Positions 11,042-21,296 of a stretch of DNA of 64,000 bases are shown piece by piece; the first letter of the stretch is position 1, and each line of letters opens with the position of its first letter. The DNA lies in NCBI GenBank assembly GCA_018340375.1, contig JAFFJZ010000040.1, forward strand, positions 1,116,001 to 1,180,000, written 5' to 3'. Source of the DNA: Gonatopus flavifemur. Lineage: Eukaryota; Arthropoda; Insecta; Hymenoptera; Dryinidae. Both the position numbers and the translations under genes were made by a program. The notes below the pieces were generated by a model, which was not told where the DNA came from, made no database searches, and saw only the letters and a program-made list of their open reading frames with translations.

Positions 11042-12751
11042 CAGGGTGTCCCATTTTAATCTTTAAATGCGAATATCTCAAAAACATGCATCTTAAACCA
11101 AAAGTATTTCATACCAAAGTTGTTATACAAAGGAGGGGGGGGGGCACAAAACTACGATATCAGTTTCATCATAGATGGCGTTATGATCGATTGAAATGGG
11201 GTCAACATCATTTTTTTAAACGGGAACCCCCACTTTTCATTGCATATCTTGATTCTACGCAAAAAAACTGAGTAATTTTTGCCACAATCGATGAAAAATA
11301 AATTCTATGAAACAATATGCGGATATCTTGAGGAATGCATCCAAGAGTCGGAATATCACATTCGAATGTTGTTGTTAAGGGAGGGGGCGACACAATGGCG
11401 ATATCAGTTCCATAGTAGATGACGCTGTGGTCGGCAAAAATGAAGTCAACTTCAATTTTCCAAATGGAAACTCTTACTTGTAATCGCATATCATGATTCT
11501 ACGCGAAAAAATGAGGAAGTTTTGTTAGAAACATTTTTCCTGAATTCTTGAAGATGAAAGCGGTGGGGAATGAGGTTGATGAGAAAGTTCTACTGCATTA
11601 TGTGTAAGGCAACGCTCAACTCTTGAAGGTTTTGTTTTCATCTTCCGAGGATTGCGGTGTAACAAATTCCCATATTACCCCCTCTCCCTCCTTCCCCGCT
11701 CATCAGTAGGCTGTCGGCGTTAGCGTTACCCAATGTGCACCCCGAGGAGGTTGCGCGATCGGACTTTGCACATCATTATAGCCCTAAAAAGGCGGGCTGT
11801 CTAAAATGGATTGCCCAGGTTTGCCATCGAGACTTCACAAGATGTTCAAAATGACCACCGTTTTGCTGATGATAAGGTCTAATTCTTTTATGAAAGTTGA
11901 GCACAGGTGTTTGCAACACAGCAGGTGTTATTACTGCGCATGCTCTCCTTATTGGAATTCTCATGTCATCGCGTGTTGTAGGAAGTTCGTGGAATACAAG
12001 ATCTTTAATGTAACCCCACAAAAAAAATCCGGCGACGTCAAGTCTAGCGATCTCGGGGGCCATGGAACAGGTCCTCCACGGCCACGGTAATATGGGAATT
12101 TGTTACACCGCAATCCTCGGAAGATGAAAACGAAACCTTCAAGAGTTGAGCGTTGCTTTACACATAATGCAGTAGAACTCCCCCATCAAGCCCATTCCCC
12201 ACCGTTTCCATCTTCAAGAATTCGGGAAAAATGTTTCAAACAAAACTTCCTCATTTTTTCGCGTAGAATCATGATATGCGATAAAAAGTAAGAGTTTCCA
12301 TTCGGAAAATTGAAGTTGACCTAAGTTTTACCGACCACAGCGCCATCTACTATGGAACTGATATCGCCATTGTGTCTCCACCTCTCTTAACAACAACATT
12401 CGGATGGGATATTTCGGCTCTTGGATGCGTTTCCACAAGATATCCGCATATTGTTCCATAGACTTCATTTTTCATCGATTGTGGCGCCATCTTCAAAAAT
12501 TTAGGAAAACGTTTCAAGCGAAAGTCATTCATTTCTTTGCGTCGACTCAATATATGCAATGAAAAGTGGGGGTCCCCGTTTAAAAAATGATGTTGACCCC
12601 ATTTTGATCGATCATAACGCCATCTATGATGGGACTGATATCGTAATTTTGTGGCCCCCTCTTTGTATAACAACTTCGGTATGAAGTACTTTTGGTTCAA
12701 GATGCATGTTTTTGAGATCTCTGCATTTGAAGATTAAAATGGGACACCCTG
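11042..12751 (-). mobile_element. Element A: internally deleted transposon with about 650-bp inverted arms
   Basis: The element is 1710 bp between TA dinucleotides (11040-11041, 12752-12753). Its ends read CAGGGTGTCCCATTTTAAT and the complement. Arms 11042 to about 11690 and about 12090 to 12751 are inverted copies. The centre keeps only the C-terminal part of a transposase. It is the same family as element B at 23557-25624 and lies in a presumed intron of the family U remnant. Confidence 0.88.
11776..12063 (-). pseudogene. C-terminal fragment of an element A/B-type transposase
   Basis: The reading FFLWGYIKDLVFHELPTT, then IRRACAVITPA, NFHKRI and NGGHFEHL, matches the last 75 residues of the element B transposase. 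It begins at the third catalytic Asp region (here LDVAGFF, where B has LTSPDFF), so even that Asp is lost. No N-terminal or central domain remains, so it cannot be functional. Confidence 0.85.
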
Positions 12752-12824
12752 TATAACTCATATATAATGTATATTGACTTATGTATAAATTATGTATAAT
12801 TGTGAGATTTTTCCAATTCCAGGT

Positions 12825-13160
12825 ATACCTAGAGTCTTTTTCCGTAATTCTGAGGGCCTCAGGTGAAGAACGCGCCAGCGGCCTTGAGAAGTCTCAAAAC
12901 GACTCTGTTGATTCCCAAGTCCCTGATGAGACCAAAGACCTTGATTTTATCTCCTCAGCTCCCACCGATAAATCTGGGATCATATCACCTTCATTCTCAC
13001 GAGCTTATGGCCGACGTATGTTGTCAGATCGAGCAGCTGCTGAATTAGCTTCGTCGCTAATGCATGATTCATCAAATGGACAGAACATGGATATTCAAAA
13101 AGCCACTTTGATCATTGATAAGAACAAAATCCGACGATCACGTCATCATCAAAAAAGTTC
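12825..13160 (+). pseudogene. Internal exon of family U transposon protein (truncated)
   Basis: An acceptor-like TTTTTCCAATTCCAG (to 12824) precedes an open stretch with an acidic Ser/Asp part and then ISPSFSRAYGRRMLSDRAAA and IIDKNKIRRSR. From memory, SDRAA followed about 40 residues later by D-x-x-KIRR-R occurs in the same uncharacterised arthropod transposon proteins as the GFTKYPC segment at 33.5 kb. The frame breaks where mariner sequence begins (about 13162). This join is a rearrangement, not a credible host-transposase fusion, because the mariner part is in another frame. Confidence 0.5.
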
Positions 13161-13161
13161 G

Positions 13162-14058
13162 AAGACGCTGACCTGCAAGCCTGGTTGGACAGAGACGACG
13201 CTCAAACACAACAACGACTGGCGGATCAGTTGAAGGTGACCCGAGGAGCCAGTTCCCTCCGGTTGAAGGCCATGGAAAAGATACAAAGGGTGGGGAAATG
13301 GGTTCCACATGAACTCAACGAAAGACAGCAGGAAAACCACACAACATCATGTGAAATGGTGCACGTCAGGTTCCAAAGAAAGTCATTTCTCCATCGAATT
13401 GTGACGGGCGATGAGAAGTGGATATATTTCGAGAATCCTAAGCGCAAAAAGTCATGGGCCACTCCGGGTGAACCATCAACATCGACGACAAAACCAAACC
13501 GCTACGGACGAAAGACAATGCTGTGTGTTCGGTGGGATCAGAAGGGCGTAATCTACTACGAGCTGCTGAAACCTGGGAAAACTGTCAATACTCAACGCTA
13601 CCGACAACAAATGATTGATTTGGATCGAGTTCTGCGTGAAAAACGACCAGAATACCAACAAAGACAACACAAGGTGATTTTGCTGCATGACAATGCACCA
13701 GCACACAAAGCGAAACAGGTCCAGGAAACGATAGAGTCGTTTCGTTGGGAGATTCTTCAGCAGGCGCCTCACTCCTTGGACGTTGCCCCATTCGATTACT
13801 ACTTGTTTGCATTAATGGGACACGCACTTGCTGAGCAGCGCTTCACTTCTCACGAAGATGTACGAAAATGGCTCGATGACTGGTTTGCCTCAAGAGAGCA
13901 ACAGTTCTTTTGGCGCGGAATCCACAAATTGCCAGAAAGATGGAGAATATGTATACATAGCGACGGACAATACTTTGAATAAGTTACTTTGTATCATATC
14001 ATTACAATAAACGTGTTTTTTCTGTACAAAAATTCCGGTTTCATACTTGCACACCTGG
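13162..14058 (+). mobile_element. Mariner 3, 5'-truncated
   Basis: The right end is present: the inverted-repeat end GTTTCATACTTGCACACCTGG stops at 14058 before TA (14059-14060). The left terminal repeat and the N-terminal third of the gene are missing. At its right it abuts the tRNA-containing TIR element at the same TA that other copies show intact (GTATTCTAGATATG), so it originally inserted into that element. Confidence 0.85.
13165..13982 (+). pseudogene. Mariner (DD34D) transposase lacking its N-terminus
   Basis: About 270 codons run from FEDADLQAWLDRDD to the stop at 13980-13982. The core is complete: VTGDEKWIYF (first Asp), LLHDNAPAH (second Asp) and SLDVAPFDYYLF (third Asp, 34 residues after the second), ending HKLPERW then SDGQYFE as in other mariners. 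The N-terminal DNA-binding helix-turn-helix region (about 80-100 residues) is absent, so no functional enzyme is expected. The sequence is clearly a different mariner lineage from copies 1 and 2. Confidence 0.9.
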
Positions 14059-14190
14059 TATTCTAGATATGGAGCATATGCAGTAACCCAAGCTGGCGTT
14101 CCAACATGTCGCGCTATAGCTCATCAGTCAGGTCTTAGGTTGCAGTTGGTAGGCAGGTAGAAGAGTGTAGGTTCGAATCCCCTTAGGTAG
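14059..14190 (+). mobile_element. tRNA-containing TIR element, split copy: head part
   Basis: The sequence matches the centre of the complete element at 45837-46941 (which is inverted). It includes the tRNA-like block with A box TAGCTCATCAGT (14117-14128) and B box GGTTCGAATCC (14170-14180). It stops at AGGTAG (14185-14190) and resumes after a 7.1-kb insertion at 21297 with the same AGGTAG. Confidence 0.85.
14103..14190 (+). ncRNA. tRNA-like (SINE-type) Pol III promoter block
   Basis: A box TAGCTCATCAGT and B box GGTTCGAATCC lie about 42 bp apart in the order and spacing of a tRNA-derived promoter. The block is not a proper cloverleaf: the segment between the boxes is unlike any tRNA I can fold by eye, so I do not call it a tRNA gene. 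The same block occurs at 46190-46260 (-) and 63660-63745 (+). Confidence 0.6.
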
Positions 14191-15125
14191 TGATGGGTGT
14201 CTCCTGAACCCATACACAAAGGCGCATAAGGTGTCGAGCGCCTCCACGACACCCGTCGTGGATATTTATTACTAACAGCGGCACCTGAAATATGTTGAAG
14301 GAGAACAAGTAATATGTCCACGATGATTATGAAGGGGTCAAGGGATAAGGGGAAGCTCAGGGAGAGGGGGTGGGTTGAATTCAATTAACAAAAATGTACA
14401 ATCTCGAATTGAGGTTAAACACGTGTTACCACGTATACATATATTCTGTCAACTTCATACAAATTACACGACCTGGTCGTGGGAAAAGGTGATATAATAT
14501 TGATTGAACTTGTAAAAGAAGTCAAGGGAACACAGGGAACGAGGAAATACGAGGGGCACGACCGCGAGGGACAACTCTACACGGACAAAGCCGTTCACAT
14601 CAATCAAACAAAGGGAGGACTCAGGGAAACCGCGACCATAGAATAGTACACGAGAGTGGGCTGAATCTGACGAGGGGGTGATTCTAGGGGATAAACATTA
14701 CGGGCGAAGGGGAATTCCAACGAGGGAGCACGTTGAGGATGCCACGAGAAGGAAAACTTTGACTCGATACTTCACCAAAACAAAATCCACCACACTAGCA
14801 CTTTCACTCCGGAACAATAATTTGGCGGATGCGGCTACCAATGTGTAACTCAGATTCAAACCCTGGTGGCACCGTACACTCACCGTATTCCGAGATTTGA
14901 TCCAAAAAGTTTCCTCACGAACGTCACGATAGCTTGGTCACATGAGAAGTGAAATCCAAGATGGCCTTTTCTTCTTCTCCACCGACGGATGGGTTCGCAA
15001 AATGATACACGGAACCCCGTCGGTGCCTTTCCGTTGGAGCCCGCCTGTTGAGCTCGTTTCATTGGTTCAGGCAGTGATAGTCTCTGATTGGTCGTTGGGT
15101 GAGTGTCGGTATAAGTGGGACGGGG

Positions 15126-15163
15126 CACAGTGGGGCCAAATGCCAAGAAGCTGGCCAAAACCC
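15126..15163 (+). repeat. Left Transib terminal inverted repeat with RSS-like layout
   Basis: Heptamer CACAGTG at 15126-15132, 22 bp, then CCAAAACCC (15155-15163), which agrees with the RSS nonamer ACAAAAACC at 7 of 9 positions. Known Transib ends resemble the 23-bp-spacer RSS. Confidence 0.8.
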
Positions 15164-15735
15164 CAAAAATGAAGTTTGTAGTTGGGGATATTTGACCCTT
15201 GGGATAAGTAAGGTGATGTCCCAAGTATTGGAATTCTGATATAAGAAGATCTGATCCCCTCCCCCTGCCCTTGTGTACCAGTTGCAAAATACCCTCCTTG
15301 AGGTATAATCCGCGTGATTGAAGGACAGTAAAATAACGAGCATGTTCAAAAAGACGCTGTGTCTCGAAAAATGAACCGATTTAACTTTTTCAAATTGGAG
15401 TCTATTACTGAAACTATGTAGAATACACTAAAAATTAAGAGAATATCAAGTTGATGAGTGGAAAATACTGACAGAGCAATGATTGGATGTAATTTCTATA
15501 TCTATAAATGAGAAAATGTGTTTGGTTTTTGAAGGAATAGTAGAGAATTACGCGAAATTACGTCGTTTAACTCATTGGAGGTGGTAGATGGGACTCTTAG
15601 CTAAACATCAGAAAAAAAAACGGCTGCCATGTCTGCCCCTAAGCAATTCCGCCATGTTTTTGTGCAGGAAATCACAAAAAATTAGACGGAGTGATGAGGA
15701 GTCCTTAGATCCGTCTGAAACTTGATACGCAGAAG
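15164..15735. other. Transib left subterminal region
   Basis: Non-coding sequence between the left terminal repeat and the repeat array. Nothing else was recognised in it. Confidence 0.5.
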
Positions 15736-16178
15736 TTTGTGGGGTCGCTGATTATGGATCCGTTGTCTTCATTTCGGAATTCAAAATGGCGGATCCAATA
15801 TGGCGGACGAAAATTGAAAGAAATCATCGGATTTTCTTCAAATTCGTTACCCAGGGGTTTCTGAGGTCGCTGATTACGAATCCGTTGTTTGAATTTCGAA
15901 ATTCAAGATAGCGGAACCAATATGGCGGATGAAAATTGAAAAAATCATCGGATTGCCTTCAAACTCGGTACCCTGAGGTTTCTAAGGTCGCTGATTCCGA
16001 ATCCGGTGTCTGAATTCCGGAATTCAGAATGGCGGATCCAGTTTGGCGGAAAAAAATTGAAAAAATCATCAGATTTCCTTCAAACTCGGTATCCAGGGTT
16101 TTGTGGGGTCATTGATTACGAATCAGTTGTCAAATTCCAAGAATCAAAGATAGCGTATCTAATATGGCGGACACAAAA
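15735..16178 (+). repeat. Transib left subterminal tandem array (4 units, about 120 bp)
   Basis: Each unit contains a GGTCGCTGATTA-type segment, an AAAATGGCGGATCC-like segment, ATATGGCGGA and AAAATCATC(G/A)GAT. Landmarks recur at about 15783, 15903, 16023 and 16143. The array is inverted relative to the longer right array (19793-20712), so the two act as long imperfect subterminal inverted repeats. Confidence 0.9.
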
Positions 16179-16843
16179 CTCAGAATTCAGTAGATTCGCT
16201 TTGAATTTTATCTCAACGTTAGTATGTGTTTCATTTCCAGTGTACATTTGCTGCACGAGGAAAACTGTATGAGATTGATTACCATTAGTTTTTCTTCTCA
16301 TCGCGGGCTTAGGGTACACAAAAGCCAGAAATCATTGATATTTAGGAAGATGATGGACCATTGAGAGAAAAACAGTATTGCTGGAGAATATTCGTAGTGA
16401 ATTGACTATGAGTTGATGAATTCACTATGGGAAATGACAATAAAACTACCAACATTTAGTATTATTACTACGAATTTTTGGTAACTTCATTGCTAACATT
16501 CTTCAGCGATGCTCTTTTTCCCTAAAGTAATCGTCATTGTCCTGAATGTTTATAGATGTCATTCAAGTATTGATATCTCTTTTCTTTTCGTGAACTGAAT
16601 CATGACTCGCGATTTGGTGATCGTTCTTATGTTAACCTATCGTTTCCATGGCAACGTAAATAGTTGGTTGTAATCGGTCTGATTTCAAATGGTGCTTATC
16701 ACAATTGTGCAATAGCTGTCACCGAATTCTTACTCTTGCTAGTAATCGTTACCGTAAACTTTTTTCCGCGTGCGAGTTTGGAGCTTGGTGAATATTTTTC
16801 GTTTTTTAAAATCATTCAATGTTAACATACAATTCCAAATGAG

Positions 16844-19552
16844 ATGGATTCCGCTGCCATAGGTGAGTGTTTCAACAACCTATATTTTCTTAGTAGTTTA
16901 ATTTTAACAGTTGACTGCAAAAAAAATTAGCTTAAGAGGGTTGAATCCAACCCAAGAAAATCAGGAAAATTTTTAGAAACACATGGGGTTTCTGTAGCGA
17001 ATTTTATTGAATTCCACAACGTTTGTAGATTTCAAAGATGATTCAATGTCTATGACTCGGAGAGAGATGTACAATATTTTAAGGAGCAGTCCTCTACCTA
17101 CGTTGGATGAAAAGTTTACTTTCCTTCAAGGAAAAATCATCGAGATAACGTGTTGTGCGGATAACAAAACTACAGAGATCTCTAACCTTCTATCCACTTT
17201 TAAATGTGTATTCAAAAAGAGATGGGAATCTTCTCAAAGGACCGAAGAACGATTTCTCAAAAATAATGAAGAATGGTTAAAACAAGAGGTAGTGTTTTGT
17301 ACTTTCAGGAATCCCCATTCTGTAACTGTTCACACGCAAGTGGGAAGACCTCTTGTTGAATTCAACGAATGTTCAGAAAGAACGAAACGTAGGAAAACGG
17401 AGAATATCAGAGTAAATACTCCTATCTCAGAGCTGTCTTACGCCACACAAATGTGTTTGAGAGCGTCTGAACAGATCGAAGCCGCAAAAATTGTAAAGGA
17501 TGTTACATCTTCTGATCCTGAGCTTGCCAAAATGTATATGAAAGGTTATCAAACTTTCAAGCGAAATGAGCCAAAGATGTTGAATAATGAAGATGCTCTA
17601 GCTCTCCTAGTAGATGCCGAGCTCTCAAAACATCAGTACTGCTTATTGCGTGAAGCTGATTCGTAGAAATTTCCACCTTATAAAAAAATTCAACTGGCCA
17701 AACGCATGTGTTTCCCTGACAAGGAATTTATTCAAATAACAGAAACCTCCGCTGTTGTGCAACTACAAGCACTCCTTGATCACACAGCTACACGTATTTT
17801 AAAGCTACAGAATTCGGTTTTGTCAACTTTATCTGATGAAGAGTTACAAAACCTGGTACTTATTTCCAAATGGGGGTTTGATGGGAGCTCTGGCCACTCC
17901 TCATACAAACAAGCATATCAAAGTTCGGAAGCTAGTGATTCCGCTGTGTTCATTACTTCACTTGTGCCTCTCCGCCTACACTGCAATTCAAAAATAATTT
18001 GGCAGAATCCAAGGCCATCATCAACCAAATTTTGTAGGCCAATCAAAATAGAGTTTGTGAAAGAATCAACTGAAGTTTCGGTTGCAGAGAAGCTACGGGT
18101 TGATAATGAAATAGAAAATCTGAGGGCTACTTCTTTCAGAACTGATGAAAAACATGTTTCAGTGAAACATGAGATGATTTTTTCTATGGTGGACGGGAAG
18201 GTATGCAATGCCATAACTGAGACAACCTTCACCCAGAAGTGCTATATATGTGGTGCCACATCTAAGGAATTCAACAAAATTGATGATATAGTATCCAGGC
18301 CGGTCAAAACCGAAAACCTCCAGTTTAGTTTGTCTTGTCTACACGACTGGATACGATTTTTTGAGGGCCTCCTGCATTTGTCTTATAAGCTACCTATTTA
18401 GAAGTGGCAAGCACGAAAACGAGATAAAGCTTCGGTGGAAGAACGAAAAAAGGTTGTACAGAAAAGTTTTACAGAAAAATGTGGCCTCATTGTCGATGTT
18501 CCTAAGCCAGGGTTTGGGAACTCAAATGATGGGAATACCGCTAGGCGATTTTCCGCACAACTCGAAGTTTCTGCCGAAATCACAGGGGTGGATGTCAACC
18601 TAATACAACGACTTCATGTAGTATTAGCTACCGTTTCAAGTGACCATGAAATAGACGTTGAAAAGTTTCGGAGTTACGCTTTAGACACGGCACGCTACTA
18701 CGCGACAAAATATCCGTGGTACCCAATGTCACCTACGATGCACAAGTTTTTGATCCACGGACCTGAAATCATTGCATCTGCTCTTCTACCTATAGGCCAA
18801 TTGACTGAGGAAGCACAAGAGGCTCGTAACAAAGATTTTAAAAGGTGAAAATGATGTATATCACTTAATAATAGTCTATATTTGTCACAGTGGACTCGAC
18901 ACTTTGAAGGGAAAAATTTGACTTCTCAAGTACTGCAATCAGTTTGATACATTGCACAATACGTTTTTGACAACTAGGCAAACTATATATTTATGGTAAC
19001 CACGAGAATATATGTTCGCGAAGATTGTTTTGTTCTGGTAAGGAATTCGGGGAATTATGAATATTCATATACTTTTTTTTATTAATAAGCCACATTGTTC
19101 ATCCTCTGGAAACATAAATTCATAGACTAGAAAACAATTTTGAGAATCAAGTAAACTTATGAATTAGAGGATTTATTCAAAACTTTATACTGATGACCCC
19201 AAAGTGCAGCTGCTTTTTGTTTTTCCTTGATTTTGCTTGTCATGTTGAGATCAAAAGCTTTAACGGTGTCGATGAATACATAATTATATTCAAATATCTT
19301 AACAACATTCATTTCCAAAGGTACCGAGAGCATCACTCCAGGAAATGCAGTAGAGAAAAAACGAATGAAGACATGTTTAAATGGTTCCTTTTGAGTTCTG
19401 ATCCAATGTTATCGAGTAAAAGACAGTTGCCCAGGAAAAAACTAAAGTTTCTCCCTAGAGACGTGTTAAGCCTGATCAAAACCCCGAATATACTTGATAA
19501 AGACAACGTAACTTTCCCATTATCTTCCTCTGAGAGTGGAGAAGAAGACTAA
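16844..19552 (+). pseudogene. Transib transposase, RAG1-like, three exons, two in-frame TAG stops
   Basis: The enzyme would excise and insert the element by nick-hairpin chemistry, as RAG1 does. Exons are 16844-16862, 17029-18844 and 19321-19552. Both introns are GT-AG and keep frame (G|AT at the first junction, AG|G at the second). The protein is about 688 codons. RAG1-family landmarks: KWGFDGSSG (likely first catalytic Asp, about residue 291), CRPIKIEFVKES, CYICGAT (zinc CxxC), HKFLIH (two His five residues apart, like the RAG1 zinc His pair), and EARNKDFKRYREH, matching the RAG1 region with its last catalytic Glu (E604 here). By eye the position of the second catalytic Asp reads Lys, which may be misalignment. 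Stops TAG at 17664 and 18399 are the only breaks seen. There is no RAG2-like neighbour. Confidence 0.9.
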
Positions 19553-19792
19553 TCTGAGTAAAAAAAGTGTGGCAAAAGTAAAAACCATCACGATTTCAGT
19601 TTTTTATATTATTGTATATATTGTGAATGTATATATCTTTCGATTCAACACATTTGGTGTGTTAATATCATTCGATAATTATATTAATAATGATTCAATG
19701 TTGGAAATAATGATAATAATCATCATCATAGGAACAACAAAATGGGCCGTTTAGTTCTTGTTTAATATTAAGTTATGAATGAAGTTTTGATT

Positions 19793-20712
19793 TTTGGCAT
19801 CCGCCATCCTGAATTTCGGAATTCTGACAACGGATTCGTGATCAGCGATCCCGAAAACCCCTGGGTACCGAGTTTGAAGGGAATCCGATGATTTTTACAA
19901 TTTTCGTCCGCTATATTGGGTCCGTTATTTTGAATTTTGAATTTCAGACCGTGGATTTGTAATCAGCGACCACAGAAACCCCTGAGTACCGAGTTTGAAG
20001 AAAATGCGATGATTTTCTTAATTTTCGTCCACCATATTGGATCCGCCATTCTGAATTTCGGAATTTTGACAACGGATTCGTATTCGGTGACCCCAAAAAC
20101 TCCTGGATGCCGAGTTCGAAGAAAATCCGATGATCTTCTCGATTTTATTCCACCATATTGGATCCGCCATTTTGAATTTCGAAATGCAGACAACGGATTT
20201 GTAATCAGCGACCCCAAAAATCCCTGGGTACCCAATTTGAAAAGAATCTGATGATTTTTTCAATTTTCGTCCGCCATATTGGATTCGCCATTCTGAATTT
20301 GGGAAATCAGACAGCGGGTTCGTAATCAGCGACCCCGAAAACCCCTGATCACCAAATTTGAAAAAAATCCGATGATTTCTTCCAATTTTCGTCCACCATA
20401 TTGGATCCGCCATTTTGAATTTCGAAATTAGAACAACGGATCCGTAATCAGCGACCCCAAAAACCGTTGGGTACCCAATTTGAGGAGAATCCGATGATTT
20501 TTAAAATTTTCGTCCGCCATATTGGATTCGCCATTCTGAATTTTGGAACTCAAACAGCAGATTCGTAATCAGCGACCCCAAAAACCCCTGATCACCAAAT
20601 TTGAAGAAAATCCGATGGTTTCTTTCAATTTTCGTCCGCCATATTGGATCCGCCATTTTGAATTTTGAAATTCTGACAACGGATTCGTAATCAGTGACCC
20701 CATAAACTTTCC
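19793..20712 (-). repeat. Transib right subterminal tandem array (8 units, about 121 bp, dimeric)
   Basis: Landmark CGCCATT(C/T)TGAATTT recurs near 19801, 19922, 20042, 20163, 20284, 20408, 20528 and 20650. From 20042 the units alternate between two types (CTGAAT versus TTGAAT; CCTGATCACCAAATTTG versus GGGTACCCAATTTG), making an approximately 242-bp higher-order repeat. Confidence 0.9.
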
Positions 20713-20748
20713 GAGTAGGAAGTCGCAAGCGAATTTGAGAGCCCCTTA

Positions 20749-20786
20749 TAATTTTGTCCAGCTTTTTGGCATTTGGCCCCACTGTG
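20749..20786 (-). repeat. Right Transib terminal inverted repeat with RSS-like layout
   Basis: Read inward on the minus strand: CACAGTG (20786-20780), 22 bp, then ACAAAATTA (20757-20749), which agrees with the RSS nonamer at its first six positions. It matches the left end at 33 of the first 35 bases. Confidence 0.8.
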
Positions 20787-21296
20787 CGGGGGTTCTGTCC
20801 TCCTCCAATTGACTGATTTTTTTCGTGTGAGAGTGACAGGAAGTGTCGGGGTTCGGGTCGTCTCTATCGTCCGTTTCTTCTCCTCTTATGGGGCCATGTT
20901 GAACGGCGCATGCGTCCTGCTCCTTCCTCCCGGGTTGACGGCCTTGGCGAGAGGGCGATAGAGGGCGTTCCTTCCTCCGCTGTTGGTTGGCCTGGGGTGA
21001 GAGAAGATGGACTCCCGTGATTGGTGGATCGTCCTTCGGTGGTAAGGGACCACCGTATCACCTCGTGGCAGATGGCGTTGCCTCCTCGGGGCAGGAAACC
21101 CCGACAAATCATAGGACAGGGATTAGAGGAGGTCCGGATTGGTTGAGGAGGGGAAATGTGTTCCCGATTCTCGTGTGAGCAAGCGACAGCAGTGTTCTCT
21201 CTAGCGAACTGAATTGGGCGCAGATGACATGACAACTCTAGCCATGGTGCGCGGCGCCACCCCGCGATTCTCTTTGTGACAAGATATCACGTCACA

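Larger units (their letters stand above)
15126..20786 (+). mobile_element. Complete Transib (RAG1-related) transposon
   Basis: The element is 5661 bp with a 5-bp target duplication CGGGG (15121-15125 and 20787-20791), the GC-rich 5-bp type expected of Transib. Both ends read CACAGTGGGGCCAAATGCCA going inward, and 33 of the first 35 positions agree. The heptamer CACAGTG is identical to the consensus V(D)J recombination signal heptamer. Inside are a three-exon RAG1-like transposase and two arrays of about 121-bp repeats in inverted orientation, one between each end and the gene. Confidence 0.95.
14191..21296. mobile_element. Putative solo LTR (about 1.44 kb) interrupted by Transib
   Basis: The insertion begins TGATGGG and ends GTCACA, the TG...CA form of LTR termini. 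It is flanked by the 6-bp repeat AGGTAG (14185-14190 and 21297-21302), present once in the uninterrupted relative near 63.74 kb. Removing Transib with one CGGGG leaves about 1440 bp of GC-richer sequence with CCAAT-like words and a TATAAGT near 15109. There is no gag or pol, and no second LTR was seen. The LTR identity is inference from ends and duplication; it could be another non-coding element. Confidence 0.55.

Noticed and set aside
12781..13982. A host-transposase fusion gene (as in domesticated mariners)
   Set aside because: The upstream exon and the mariner part are in different reading frames with no splice junction between them, and the mariner lacks its N-terminus. A rearrangement explains it better.
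14103..14190. Functional tRNA gene
   Set aside because: Only the promoter boxes are recognisable. No cloverleaf with a sensible acceptor stem could be drawn, and the block repeats inside a transposon family.
14880..15287. A 135-codon minus-strand open frame spanning the left Transib junction
   Set aside because: It crosses the insertion border and exists only because of the GC-rich LTR-like sequence.
16426..16433. CACTATGG, resembling other Transib ends, considered as the element start
   Set aside because: No matching right end or duplication was found, while CACAGTG at 15126 and 20786 has both.
18886..18892. An extra CACAGTG heptamer inside the second Transib intron
   Set aside because: No nonamer-like sequence follows at 12 or 23 bp, and no terminal-repeat similarity extends from it. 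One 7-mer by chance is unremarkable.
15735..20712. CRISPR-like array
   Set aside because: Units are about 121 bp, contiguous and diverged, with no spacers, in a eukaryotic transposon.
20864..21235. A 123-codon minus-strand frame in GC-rich sequence
   Set aside because: GC-rich DNA gives long open frames by chance; no motif, and it lies within the LTR-like segment.
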